A stretch of DNA of 13,880 bases from an uncultured Janibacter sp. (GCA_946222495.1 CAMICF010000059.1:1-13880), one strand, 5' to 3'. Counted from the stretch's first letter, positions 5,628-12,118 are shown. Notes: a model not told the origin generated them from the sequence alone. Made by a program: numbers and translations.

Positions 5628-6386
5628 TCAGCGCCGCGTGCGTCCCGGCACCGACCGCGGGTCGAATCCGTAGGGCAGCTCGAGCCGGTGCTCGTGCATG
5701 AGGGCCTCGTCCGCGAGCACCTCGACCGTCGGGTCGTCGGCGACGACCCGTCCCTGCGACAGGACGACGGACCGCTCGCACAGCTGCAGGGCGTACGGCA
5801 GGTCGTGCGTCACCATGAGCACGGTGATGTCGAGGCCGTCGACGATCTCCGCGAGCTCGCGCCGCGATGCGGGGTCGAGGTTGCTGCTCGGCTCGTCGAG
5901 CACGAGGATCTCCGGCCGCATGGCGAGCACGGTGGCGACGGCGACGCGCCGCTTCTGACCGAAGGACAGGTGGTGCGGCGGTCGTTCCGCGACCTCGGCC
6001 ATCCCGACGGCCTCGAGCGCGTCGCGCACTCTCTCCTCGACCTCCGCCGGCGGCAGGCCGAGGTTGCGCGGCCCGAAGGCCACGTCCTCGGCGACGGTCG
6101 TCATGAAGAGCTGGTCGTCGGGGTCCTGGAAGACGATCCCCACCCGGCGCCGCACGTCGAGCAGGTGCTCGCGGGTCACGGGCAGTCCCGAGACGGCGAC
6201 CTCCCCGCTCGTCGGGGAGAGGATGCCGTTGAGGTGGAGCACGAGAGTGGTCTTGCCGGCGCCGTTCGGCCCGAGCAGGGCGACCCGCTCACCGGGGTGG
6301 ATGTGGAGGTCCACGCCGTCGAGGGCCGGGTGCCCGTCGGGATAGGTGTGCCGGACGTCGCGCATGAGGATGACGGGGGTGCTCAC
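5628..6386 (-). CDS. cbiO: nickel/cobalt ECF transporter ATPase
   Basis: A 252-residue ABC ATPase powering the importer encoded by the three upstream genes. Motifs in order: Walker A GPNGAGKTT (39-47), Q-loop VFQDPDDQLF, the signature LSFGQKRRVAVA (a form of LSGGQ typical of energy-coupling-factor ATPases), Walker B ILVLDEPSSNLDP with D-loop, and H-switch MVTHDLPYAL. FQDPDDQLF is characteristic of CbiO/NikO/EcfA rather than exporter ATPases. The GTG at 6386 is chosen because it overlaps the cbiQ stop (GTGA) and precedes the usual first strand VILMRDVRHTYPDG; a longer N-terminus upstream is low-complexity read-through of cbiQ. Only one ATPase gene is present, so it should act as a homodimer. 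It is the last gene of the cluster, and no terminator hairpin is evident after it. Symbol nikO would apply if the metal is nickel. Confidence 0.95.
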   Translation of the reverse strand: MSTPVILMRDVRHTYPDGHPALDGVDLHIHPGERVALLGPNGAGKTTLVLHLNGILSPTSGEVAVSGLPVTREHLLDVRRRVGIVFQDPDDQLFMTTVAEDVAFGPRNLGLPPAEVEERVRDALEAVGMAEVAERPPHHLSFGQKRRVAVATVLAMRPEILVLDEPSSNLDPASRRELAEIVDGLDITVLMVTHDLPYALQLCERSVVLSQGRVVADDPTVEVLADEALMHEHRLELPYGFDPRSVPGRTRR

Positions 6387-7147
6387 GTGGTCATCATCGC
6401 CCAGACGAGGACGACGGCCGCAGCGGCCGGGAGCGCCAGCGCCAGGGCCCACGCCGTGGGGGTGACGGGTGGCCCTCCGCTCGGGTGGGTGCGGCCGTCG
6501 TGGCCCCGGGAGAGCATGGCGAGGTGCACGCGTTCACCCCGCTCGTAGGAGCGGATGAAGAGCGCCCCCGCGGTGCTCGCGAGCACCGGCCAGGAGCGCA
6601 GCCCGCCACCGTCGAACCCCCGTGACTCCCGCGCGATCCTCATCGTCCGCAGCTGTCCGGCGACGACATCGGCGTACCGGACCATGAAGCCGAGGATGAG
6701 CACGAGCTGGCCCGGCAGCCGCAGCCGGGCCAGCCCCGCGACGATGTCGGCGGCCTCGGTGGTCGCGGCGAGGACTAGGGATGCGGCGACGCCGAGGGTG
6801 CCCTTGGCGATGAGGTTCCACGCTCCCCACAGGCCGGCCACGGACAGCGACACCGGACCGACCTCGGTCCGCGGTCCGGTGGCGATGACCGGCATCAGCA
6901 GCGCGAAGACGAGGAAGGGCACCTCGATGAGCAGCCGGGGGAGCAGGTGCCGCAACGGGATCCGGACTCCGACGACGACACCGAGGAGGAGCACGGTGTA
7001 GGCACCGAAGGCCCAGAACGCCTCCCGTGGGGTCGCGACGACCACCACGACGAAGAGCAGGGTGGCGACGATCTTCAGGTGGGCAGGAGCCTGGTGGGGC
7101 GGGCTGTGGCCGTGGTGCCGCAGCGCGTGACCGTGCGGTCCGCCCAC
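6383..7147 (-). CDS. cbiQ: nickel/cobalt ECF transporter transmembrane protein
   Basis: A 254-residue integral membrane protein, the energy-coupling (T) subunit linking CbiM to the ATPase. It has several hydrophobic helices: IVATLLFVVVVVAT, WAFGAYTVLLLGVVVGV, a helix around LLIEVPFLVFALLMPVIA, one around LVLAATTEAADIVAGLA, and a C-terminal WALALALPAAAAVVLVWAMM. The cytoplasmic coupling motifs are ARESRGFDG and GERVHLAMLSRG, the two Arg-containing coupling helices of the family. The N-terminus is His-rich (HGHALRHHGHSPPHQAPAH), which may bind metal; a proposal only. I chose GTG 7147, which begins one base after the stop of the upstream gene (TGAGGTG), consistent with reinitiation; starting further upstream would add a Ser/Pro/Gly-rich tail overlapping that gene. 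The end overlaps cbiO by 4 bp. Confidence 0.92.
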   Translation of the reverse strand: MGGPHGHALRHHGHSPPHQAPAHLKIVATLLFVVVVVATPREAFWAFGAYTVLLLGVVVGVRIPLRHLLPRLLIEVPFLVFALLMPVIATGPRTEVGPVSLSVAGLWGAWNLIAKGTLGVAASLVLAATTEAADIVAGLARLRLPGQLVLILGFMVRYADVVAGQLRTMRIARESRGFDGGGLRSWPVLASTAGALFIRSYERGERVHLAMLSRGHDGRTHPSGGPPVTPTAWALALALPAAAAVVLVWAMMTT

Positions 7148-7148
7148 C

Positions 7149-7469
7149 TCAGTCCCGCCGTCGGGAGACGAGCCGCAGCAGGAGCCACATGAGGGCCCCC
7201 GTGAGGAGGACGCCGACGACGCCGGCGAGGCCACCGGAGAGGGCGCCGTGGACCCCCTTCGTCCCGTAGTCGGCGAAGGGGGAGCCCGACGCGCCGTGGT
7301 CCCCGGCGGAGTCCGCGAAACCGAGGGTCTCGGCGACGTGCTCGAGACCGTCGGGGTGGCCGGAGGCCCAGAAGCTGACGACGGCCGCCAGGAGCAGGCA
7401 CACGCCGAGGCCGACGAGGACGAAGGTCCGGGTGGACACCCGGGGTGTCAGCGGGTCGCGGGGCGTCAT
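7149..7469 (-). CDS. PDGLE-domain protein, CbiN-like transporter subunit
   Basis: A 106-residue protein with two membrane segments, about 15-36 (FVLVGLGVCLLLAAVVSFWA) and 78-100 (ALSGGLAGVVGVLLTGALMWL), joined by an outward loop that starts with HPDGLEHVAETLGF (38-51), the PDGLE motif naming the family. PDGLE proteins take the place of CbiN in many nickel/cobalt ECF importers, where the small two-helix subunit is needed for metal loading of CbiM. The loop also carries His and Asp residues that could help capture metal (inference). The start ATG overlaps the cbiM stop (ATGA) and the stop is one base before the cbiQ start, so all three should be translationally coupled. The C-terminus is basic (RLVSRRRD), consistent with the positive-inside rule. 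Could also be named nikN or cbiN. Confidence 0.88.
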   Translation of the reverse strand: MTPRDPLTPRVSTRTFVLVGLGVCLLLAAVVSFWASGHPDGLEHVAETLGFADSAGDHGASGSPFADYGTKGVHGALSGGLAGVVGVLLTGALMWLLLRLVSRRRD

Positions 7470-8161
7470 CGGGTCACCGCCTCCGCGCGGTTCGCGGTCG
7501 GACTCGCGGTGCGGGCGAGGTGCTGTGCCCCGCGGACGAGGTCCGGACGGACCGAGATGACGGCCGAGACGACGAGGAAGGTGATCACGGCCTCGCCGAG
7601 CCCGATGAGCACGTGCCAGGTGAGCATCGCCCCGAAGAGGGTGCTCGCCTCGACCGGGGCGGTGCCGCCCACGAGGAAGAGGCACGCGAAGACCCCGGCC
7701 GCGGCGGGGACCGAGAGGAAGGCCCCGAGCGCGGCGGCGACGGGCACGCTGCCCGGCCGCGAGGGGAGCACCCGACGGGCGAGGAGGAAGACCAGCCAGC
7801 CCACCCACACGCCGACGAGCGCCATGAGGGTGACATTCGTGCCGAGGGCGGTGAGGCCGCCGTCGGCGAAGACGAGCGCCTGGACGAGCAGCACGACGGT
7901 GATGCACAGGGTCGCCGTCCAGGGCCCGACGAGGACGGCGGCCAGGGCCCCACCCAGGAGGTGGCCGGAGGTGCCACCGGCGACCGGGAAGTTGAGCATC
8001 TGCGCCGCGAAGACGAAGGTCGCGACGAGGCCGGCGAGCGGGGCGACGCGGTCGTCGATGTCACCCCGGCTGCGCCGGAGGGCGACGGCGACGCCCGCGA
8101 TGGCGACGGCCCCGGTGGCGAGCGAGGTGGGCGCATCGAGGAAGGCATCGGGGACGTGCAT
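7466..8161 (-). CDS. cbiM: nickel/cobalt ECF transporter substrate-binding membrane protein CbiM/NikM
   Basis: A 231-residue S-component that binds Ni2+ or Co2+ and carries it across the membrane. The N-terminus MHVPDAF supplies the amine and His2 ligands, and His67 in GGTSGHLLGG is at the residue number of the third ligand in the described NikM structure. The rest is hydrophobic, with about six to seven helices (for example LAGLVATFVFAAQMLNFPVAG and WTATLCITVVLLVQALVFADG). The ATG at 8161 is fixed by the requirement for Met-His at the N-terminus and by AAGGAG four bases upstream. A long frame extending further upstream is an artefact antisense to the peroxiredoxin gene. First gene of a four-gene cluster, divergent from bcp across 93 bp containing an inverted repeat like a nickel-regulator box. 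Nickel is favoured over cobalt by that site, without proof. Confidence 0.94.
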   Translation of the reverse strand: MHVPDAFLDAPTSLATGAVAIAGVAVALRRSRGDIDDRVAPLAGLVATFVFAAQMLNFPVAGGTSGHLLGGALAAVLVGPWTATLCITVVLLVQALVFADGGLTALGTNVTLMALVGVWVGWLVFLLARRVLPSRPGSVPVAAALGAFLSVPAAAGVFACLFLVGGTAPVEASTLFGAMLTWHVLIGLGEAVITFLVVSAVISVRPDLVRGAQHLARTASPTANRAEAVTR

Positions 8162-8213
8162 GTGACTCCTTCGGGAGAGCGGTCCCTGCGATAGGTTGGA
8201 GACCGCGTCACCG

Positions 8214-8219
8214 ACCTTA
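8214..8219 (-). promoter_or_regulatory. putative -10 of the cbiM operon
   Basis: TAAGGT on the minus strand, giving a leader of about 45 nt with the AAGGAG ribosome-binding site. The inverted repeat at 8221-8235 lies immediately upstream, between the -10 and any -35, where a bound repressor would block polymerase. No good -35 is seen. Confidence 0.35.
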
Positions 8220-8220
8220 C

Positions 8221-8235
8221 TGCACTCAGTGTGCA
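8221..8235. promoter_or_regulatory. operator-like inverted repeat, possible Nur (nickel) box
   Basis: TGCAC-TCAGT-GTGCA: perfect 5-bp arms with a 5-bp centre, in the divergent cbiM/bcp interval. Read on the minus strand it is TTGCAC-N5-GTGCAG. The Streptomyces Nur box, as I remember it, is tTGCaa-N5-ttGCAA; the TGC and GCA cores and their spacing match, the inner and one outer base do not. Nur is a Fur-family, nickel-dependent repressor of nickel uptake genes, which suits the adjacent importer. Confidence 0.45.
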
Positions 8236-8254
8236 AATAGATAGCGAGGCAAGC

Positions 8255-8725
8255 ATGGGCGAGAGACTGACGCCGGGCGATCTGGCCCCGGAGTTCACCC
8301 TCACCGATGACACCGGTCAGGATGTGTCCCTGAGCGATTACCGCGGGAAGCGGGTCATCGTCTACTTCTACCCGGCGGCCATGACCCCGGGATGCACCAA
8401 GCAGGCCTGCGACTTCACCGACTCGCTCGAGGCGCTGCGGGCCGCGGACACCGAGGTCGTCGGCATCTCGCCGGACAAGCCGGACAAGCTCGCGAAGTTC
8501 CGGGAGCGCGATGGGCTGACGATCACACTCCTCTCCGACGTCGACAAGTCGGTGATGACGGCCTGGGGCGCATATGGTGAGAAGAAGTTGTACGGCAAGG
8601 TCGTCGAGGGGGTCATCCGCTCGACGGTCGTCGTCGGAGAAGATGGCGTGGTCACCCACGCCCAGTACAACGTCAAGGCGACGGGCCACGTGGCCCGCAT
8701 CCGCCGTGACCTCGGCATCGAGTAA
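8255..8725 (+). CDS. bcp: thioredoxin-dependent peroxiredoxin (Bcp/PrxQ)
   Basis: A 156-residue cytoplasmic thiol peroxidase that reduces hydrogen peroxide and organic hydroperoxides, recycled by thioredoxin. The N-terminal APEFTLTDDTGQDVSLSDYRGKRV and YFYPAAMTPGCTKQACDF blocks are typical; the peroxidatic Cys is in MTPGC and a second Cys five residues on (CTKQAC) is the resolving Cys of the atypical 2-Cys Bcp group. The usual Tyr-Pro of Bcp (YFYP) and a C-terminal HVARIRRDLGIE are present, and length is normal. The ATG at 8255 is preceded by GAGG (8246-8249) at 5 nt; a GTG 24 bases upstream is in frame but would add residues absent from the family and lies in the operator-like repeat. Divergent from cbiM; the DUF3618 gene follows by 15 bp, probably co-transcribed. 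Confidence 0.95.
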   Translation: MGERLTPGDLAPEFTLTDDTGQDVSLSDYRGKRVIVYFYPAAMTPGCTKQACDFTDSLEALRAADTEVVGISPDKPDKLAKFRERDGLTITLLSDVDKSVMTAWGAYGEKKLYGKVVEGVIRSTVVVGEDGVVTHAQYNVKATGHVARIRRDLGIE

Positions 8726-8740
8726 GGACGGAACCACCAC

Positions 8741-9043
8741 GTGAGCAACGAGAACCCGAGCATGACCAAGCTCGAGAACGACATCGTCACGACCCGTGAC
8801 CGGCTCGCTCAGACGATCGACGAGCTGACCGTCCGGGCAGCGCCGAAGAACGTCATCGACCGGCAGAAGAGCCAGGCGAAGGCGTCCTTCGACAAGGCGA
8901 CCCGCACCGAGTCCGGTGAGCTGCGCATGGACCGTGTCGCGATCGCCGCGGCCGCGGTCGGCGCGGTCATCGTGCTGAAGATCGTCTCGAGCCAGCGCAA
9001 GCAGAAGAAGTGGGAGCGCCAGCGCGCCAAGCGCTCCTGGTGA
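8741..9043 (+). CDS. DUF3618 domain-containing membrane protein
   Basis: A 100-residue protein of the actinobacterial DUF3618 family, function unknown. Residues 9-40 match the family core (LENDIVTTRDRLAQTIDELT followed by VRAAPKNVIDRQK), predicted helical and charged. A single hydrophobic segment at about 65-82 (VAIAAAAVGAVIVLKIVS) is followed by a strongly basic C-terminus (QRKQKKWERQRAKRSW), suggesting a single-pass inner-membrane protein with the basic tail in the cytoplasm. The GTG at 8741 is preceded by AAGGA at 12 nt, a rather long gap; an ATG at 8762 (MTKLEND) is a possible alternative start. The gene lies 15 bp behind bcp and 14 bp before a long terminator-like hairpin, so bcp and this gene probably form a two-gene unit. 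Confidence 0.85.
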   Translation: MSNENPSMTKLENDIVTTRDRLAQTIDELTVRAAPKNVIDRQKSQAKASFDKATRTESGELRMDRVAIAAAAVGAVIVLKIVSSQRKQKKWERQRAKRSW

Positions 9044-9057
9044 CCCACCAGCACGAC

Positions 9058-9099
9058 TGACGAAGGGGATCCGGTCACCTGACCGGACCCCCTTCGTCA
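9058..9099 (+). terminator. terminator-like hairpin after the bcp-DUF3618 unit
   Basis: Arms 9058-9077 (TGACGAAGGGGATCCGGTCA) and 9080-9099 pair over 20 bp with one A/C mismatch and a very small loop. It lies 14 bp after the DUF3618 stop. No T-tract follows, as is common for actinobacterial hairpins. Confidence 0.75.
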
Positions 9100-9151
9100 T
9101 GTCCGGAAGCCCTGCAGTGGAGCCGATTTCGTGGCGGGGCCAGGGTGCTGC

Positions 9152-9157
9152 TAATGT
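9152..9157 (+). promoter_or_regulatory. -10 box of tRNA-Lys
   Basis: TAATGT, 10 nt before the mature tRNA 5' end. A weak -35 candidate TTCGTG at 9128-9133 gives an 18-bp spacer. Confidence 0.45.
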
Positions 9158-9167
9158 TTCTCCTCGC

Positions 9168-9240
<73 letters not shown>

Positions 9241-9247
9241 CACAGCG

Positions 9248-9283
9248 AGAACGGCCCGGGTGGATCACCACCCGGGCCGTTCT
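9248..9283 (+). terminator. hairpin terminator after tRNA-Lys
   Basis: A perfect 16-bp stem, AGAACGGCCCGGGTGG (9248-9263) with its complement at 9268-9283, and loop ATCA. It follows tRNA-Lys by 7 bp and also lies 28 bp past the stop of the convergent copC-like gene, so it may serve both directions. No T-tract. Confidence 0.85.
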
Positions 9284-9311
9284 GCGTCTGCCGATGACCT
9301 GCGTCTGCCCG

Positions 9312-10028
9312 CTACCGGCGTCGTCGGCTGCCGACGACGAGACCGATGACGGCGAGCAGGACGACGAGGACGCCCGCGCCGGCCGCGATCCAGAGTGGTG
9401 ACATCCCGGGCCCGCTGTCGGAGGTCTCCTCGGAGCCGCCGGCCGCCGAGTCTCGACTCTCGGAGCTGCTCTCGGGGCTGTCCTCCGAGGTGCTGGGGGA
9501 GTCGGCAGGCCCGGACGTCTCGGACCCCTCCTCGGTCGAGCTCGTCGAGGAGCTGCTCGTCGAGCTCTTCGAGGTCTCGGACGCCGAGGCCTCCTCGCTC
9601 GGCTCGCCACTGGCGCCGGTGTCGCCCTCCGGCGGGGCGTAGGTGAAGCTGTAGGTGCCGCTCACGGGGTGGCCGTCCTCGCTGACGACCTTGTACTTCA
9701 CCGTGTACTTCCCGGGCTTCATGTCGAGCGCGACCGGCTGGTAGACCGACTGGCCCTCCACCTCGACCTCGCCCTCCGCGACATCGGCCGAGCCGGTGGT
9801 GACGCTAACCTCGTTGAGCCCGTCCTTGACCGGCTCGTTGAAGCGCAACATGATCTCCGGCGGCGTCGCGGTGAGCGTCGACCCGTCGGTGGGGCTGGAG
9901 GACTCCAGCCGGGCGTGCGCGCTCGCGGGGTCGGCGGTGACGACCATCGCCGCCAGCAGCGCGGTGAGGCCGAGGAGAGCGCCGGCGACGCGGGCGAAGG
10001 GGGCGGGGGAGGAGGCGGAGTTGGTCAC
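9312..10028 (-). CDS. CopC-domain copper protein, secreted and membrane-anchored
   Basis: About 238 residues. Residues 1-37 are a signal peptide with hydrophobic core VAGALLGLTALLAAMVVTA and cleavage site PASA before HARLE, so the mature protein starts with His, the N-terminal copper ligand of CopC. The CopC beta-sandwich covers about 38-130 (SSPTDGSTL, PPEIMLRFNEPVKDGLNEV, SEDGHPVSGTYSFTY); Asp and His of EDGHP are the likely other Cu(II) ligands. A Ser/Glu/Thr-rich stretch of about 75 residues follows, then one membrane helix (WIAAGAGVLVVLLAVIGLVV) ending in SRRRR, anchoring the domain outside the cell on a flexible stalk. The role is presumably periplasmic/cell-wall copper binding or delivery; no CopD gene is adjacent. 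The start is GTG 10028 or GTG 10034, which I cannot separate; neither has a clear ribosome-binding site. The gene sits between two tRNA genes. Confidence 0.88.
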   Translation of the reverse strand: MTNSASSPAPFARVAGALLGLTALLAAMVVTADPASAHARLESSSPTDGSTLTATPPEIMLRFNEPVKDGLNEVSVTTGSADVAEGEVEVEGQSVYQPVALDMKPGKYTVKYKVVSEDGHPVSGTYSFTYAPPEGDTGASGEPSEEASASETSKSSTSSSSTSSTEEGSETSGPADSPSTSEDSPESSSESRDSAAGGSEETSDSGPGMSPLWIAAGAGVLVVLLAVIGLVVGSRRRR

Positions 10029-10075
10029 GTCCACATGGTGCCCGATGGGCGCCTCGAGGGCTGGGAGGTAGGCGG

Positions 10076-10105
10076 TTCGGAGCACCCCTGCCGAGCAGGT
10101 ACGAT
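10076..10105 (+). promoter_or_regulatory. promoter of tRNA-His
   Basis: -35 candidate TTCGGA (10076-10081), 18-bp spacer, -10 TACGAT (10100-10105). The expected start lies about 20 nt before the mature tRNA. Confidence 0.45.
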
Positions 10106-10133
10106 GGTCCGCGTTGCCCGGACAAGGGCACAT

Positions 10134-10210
10134 GGTGGGTATAGCTCAGCTGGTAGAGCATCGCGTTGTGGTCGCGAGGGCCGCGGGTTCGAGTCCCGTT
10201 ACTCACCCCA
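10134..10210 (+). tRNA. tRNA-His (anticodon GTG)
   Basis: Starts with the extra G at -1 (10134) characteristic of tRNA-His, facing discriminator C10207. Acceptor GTGGGTA (10135-10141) pairs with TACTCAC (10200-10206) with one G-T pair. The anticodon stem TCGCG/CGCGA frames loop TTGTGGT, anticodon GTG at 10168-10170. T-loop GGTTCGAGTCC. Unlike the other two tRNA genes here, CCA is encoded (10208-10210). Confidence 0.96.
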
Positions 10211-10215
10211 GTGGT

Positions 10216-10249
10216 CGAAGGGCCCCGGGAGATGTCCCGGGGCCCTTCG
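10216..10249 (+). terminator. hairpin terminator after tRNA-His
   Basis: A perfect 15-bp stem, CGAAGGGCCCCGGGA (10216-10230) with its complement at 10235-10249, loop GATG; it starts 6 bp after the tRNA and has no T-tract. Confidence 0.85.
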
Positions 10250-10368
10250 GCCGTTCTGCGGCAGGCGATCTCGTCCCGCCCACCCGACGCGACGGTGGGC
10301 AGCGCCGGCGCAAGCCCCCTACGGTGGGGTGGATCGAGAGACCACATCACCTCAACCAGGGAGCTCCC

Positions 10369-10923
10369 GTGCGACCTCTGATCATTTCGCAGAACGTCAC
10401 CGTCGACGGCGCGGTGGAGATGCTCGACGACTGGTTCGACCCGCTCGCGCAGGACGAGGAGATGCTCGAGCTCAACGCGCGGGACAGTGCCCTCTCGGAC
10501 ACGCTCGTCCTGGGCCGGCAGACCTTCGAGGCATTCCGCGGCTTCTGGCCCGAGCAGGTCGACGACCGGACCGGGGTCACCGCGGAGCTCGACACGCTCG
10601 ACAAGTTCGTCGTGAGCGCGACGATGACCGATCCGGGGTGGGCCAACTCGACCGTCCTCAGCGGTGACCCGGTCGTGCGTGTGCAGGAGCTGCTCCAGCG
10701 CCCGGGCGACGGCGAGGTCGTCGTCACCGGCAGCATCACGTTGTGCCACAGCCTCATCGCCGCCGGCATCGTCGACGGCTACCGCCTGTGGACCCACCCC
10801 TACGTGCAGGGAAGGGGGCGGCGCCTCTTCCCCGACGGCCACCACCAGCCCCTGCGTCTGGTGGAGCACCGCGCCTTCGCCGCCGGCGTCACCTACACCC
10901 ACTGGGCCACCAAGGAGGACTGA
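10369..10923 (+). CDS. dihydrofolate reductase/RibD C-terminal family protein
   Basis: A 184-residue protein with the RibD C-terminal (DHFR-like) fold. Visible features: N-terminal strand LIISQNVTVDGAVE, LVLGRQTFEAFRGFWPEQ (the usual GRxTYxxFxxxWP), DKFVVSATM, the nucleotide-binding GEVVVTGSITLCHSLIAAG, and the stretch from VDGYRLWTHPYVQGRG to RRLFPDG, which matches the family's GLVDEYRL...GRGxRLF block. Family members are NADPH-dependent reductases with mostly unknown substrates; it is not the housekeeping folate DHFR. The GTG at 10369 has AGGGAG (10358-10363) at 5 nt. A TACGGT at 10320-10325 could be its -10, leaving a leader of about 37 nt. An SRPBCC gene starts 2 bp after the stop, and this combination of DHFR-like and SRPBCC (START-like) proteins in one unit suggests a shared small-molecule substrate; inference only. 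Confidence 0.88.
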   Translation: MRPLIISQNVTVDGAVEMLDDWFDPLAQDEEMLELNARDSALSDTLVLGRQTFEAFRGFWPEQVDDRTGVTAELDTLDKFVVSATMTDPGWANSTVLSGDPVVRVQELLQRPGDGEVVVTGSITLCHSLIAAGIVDGYRLWTHPYVQGRGRRLFPDGHHQPLRLVEHRAFAAGVTYTHWATKED

Positions 10924-10924
10924 C

Positions 10925-11434
10925 ATGACCACCAGCTCATCGCAGGAGCAGCTCACGGCGGAGCGCACCGTCGACGCGTCGCCGAGCGCCGTCTTCGCGC
11001 TGCTCGCCGATCCCTCGCGGCACCGGGAGACCGAGCCGGGGGAGTGGGTCCTCGACGCGGTGGACCCGACGCCGATCACCCGGGCAGGGCAGGTCTTCGG
11101 GATGAACATGTACATCGAGCCGGTGGGCCGCTACGTCATGCACAACGAGGTCGTCGCCTTCGAGCAGGACCGCTCGATCGCCTGGGCGCCCGGCCAGTAC
11201 GACGACGAGGGGCACCTCGACGCCGGGGGCTGGCTCTGGCGCTACGACCTCGTCCCCGCTGGCGACGGCACCCGCGTGCGGCTCACCTACGACTGGAGCG
11301 CCACGCCCCAGGCGGTGCGCGACGAGTTCGGGGGGCTGCCGCCCTTCGGCGCGGACTTCCTCGAGCAGTCCCTGGAGAGCCTCGTCAGCGCCCTCGCCCG
11401 TCCGCGGGACGGCGGGTCCACGGCCACGTCATGA
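10925..11434 (+). CDS. SRPBCC (START-like) family protein
   Basis: A 169-residue protein of the SRPBCC/polyketide-cyclase superfamily, which forms a deep hydrophobic ligand cavity. It shows the typical opening TAERTVDASPSAVFALLADPSRH, a central GQVFGMNMYIEPVGRY and VVAFEQDRSIAWAPG, then WLWRYDLVPAGDGTRVRLTYDW, and a C-terminal helix (FLEQSLESLVSALARP). No ligand can be named. The ATG at 10925 has a perfect AAGGAGG (10912-10918) at 6 nt, lying inside the last codons of the DHFR-like gene, so the two are translated in tandem. The last 50 bp overlap the 3' end of the convergent membrane-protein gene, an unusually long tail overlap for this window. Confidence 0.87.
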   Translation: MTTSSSQEQLTAERTVDASPSAVFALLADPSRHRETEPGEWVLDAVDPTPITRAGQVFGMNMYIEPVGRYVMHNEVVAFEQDRSIAWAPGQYDDEGHLDAGGWLWRYDLVPAGDGTRVRLTYDWSATPQAVRDEFGGLPPFGADFLEQSLESLVSALARPRDGGSTATS

Positions 11435-12083
11435 GCGCCCAGACCGTGGCGACGACGAGGACCTCGACGACGAGGTAGACCGGCCACGGGCCCATGACGT
11501 CGAGCATCGAGCCGGTCGCCGGCTTGCCGTTGACGAACCCGTAGTTCGTGCCGAGCAGCAGGTTGACCGGGTAGAGCACGAGCATCCATGCGGCAGTGAG
11601 GACCACGGTGCGCCGGTAGCCGCGCCAGTCCGGTCGGTGGCCGAGCCCGAAGGTGAGGAAGACCGCCGCCCAGACGATGAGGATGTGCATGGCCCAGAAG
11701 ACGACGAAGCGTGGGTCGGGGAAGTCGACGGCCAGGGCCGGTGTCACCAGCGCCTGCGGCGTGAGCAGCAGCCCCCAGAGGTAGGTCACGCAGACCGCGG
11801 TGTGGTTGCGGGTCCAGAGGGCGACGACCGCGACGAGGGCCGCGAGGTCGCACAGCTGGAAGGGCAGGCTCACCCCGAGCTGGAAGTTCGAGGGAAGGTG
11901 GTCCAGCACCTGCAGCGGCAGGACCGCCGCGACGAGGACGAGCGCGAAGATGCGCGAGACCCGTTGCGGCTCCTGCCTGCTGCGGCGACCGAGGAGCACC
12001 ACCGGCCAGATCCCCGCGAGGAAGAGGCCGAGCATCACGAGGTGCGAGGTGCCGAAGGCGTCGAAGGGGGCTGCAGAGGACAT
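11385..12083 (-). CDS. TIGR02206/YwaF-like integral membrane protein
   Basis: A 232-residue polytopic membrane protein resembling the TIGR02206 (YwaF) family, function unknown. Signature features are FDAFGTSHLVMLGLFLAG at the N-terminus, LPFQLCDLAALVAVVALWT near the middle, VTYLWGLLLTPQALVTPAL, FWAMHILIVWAAVFLTFG and the conserved loop NLLLGTNYGFVNGKP with PWPVYLVVEVL before the last helix. About seven helices are predicted by eye, with a basic C-terminus. The ATG at 12083 gives the family-typical N-terminus; the upstream signal is only a weak CGGGA. A -10 candidate TACTCT (12119-12124) would leave a leader of about 30 nt. It is divergent from the BASS transporter, and the last 50 bp lie antisense to the SRPBCC coding region. 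Confidence 0.82.
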   Translation of the reverse strand: MSSAAPFDAFGTSHLVMLGLFLAGIWPVVLLGRRSRQEPQRVSRIFALVLVAAVLPLQVLDHLPSNFQLGVSLPFQLCDLAALVAVVALWTRNHTAVCVTYLWGLLLTPQALVTPALAVDFPDPRFVVFWAMHILIVWAAVFLTFGLGHRPDWRGYRRTVVLTAAWMLVLYPVNLLLGTNYGFVNGKPATGSMLDVMGPWPVYLVVEVLVVATVWALMTWPWTRRPADGRGR

Positions 12084-12118
12084 GGTCCCGATGATGTCGC
12101 GCCCATCGGTGCGGGTGG

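Noticed and set aside
8162..8254. Cobalamin riboswitch ahead of cbiM
   Set aside because: The whole divergent interval is 93 bp, too short for a full B12 riboswitch, and no B12-box-like sequence is seen.
8162..9100. Extended cbiM reading frame (up to 544 residues)
   Set aside because: The extra part lies antisense to bcp and DUF3618. CbiM needs Met-His at its N-terminus, and a ribosome-binding site precedes ATG 8161.
9401..9610. Tandem repeat in the Ser/Glu-rich part of the CopC-like gene
   Set aside because: The TCG/GAG/CTC-rich codons give low complexity, but I see no regular repeat unit.
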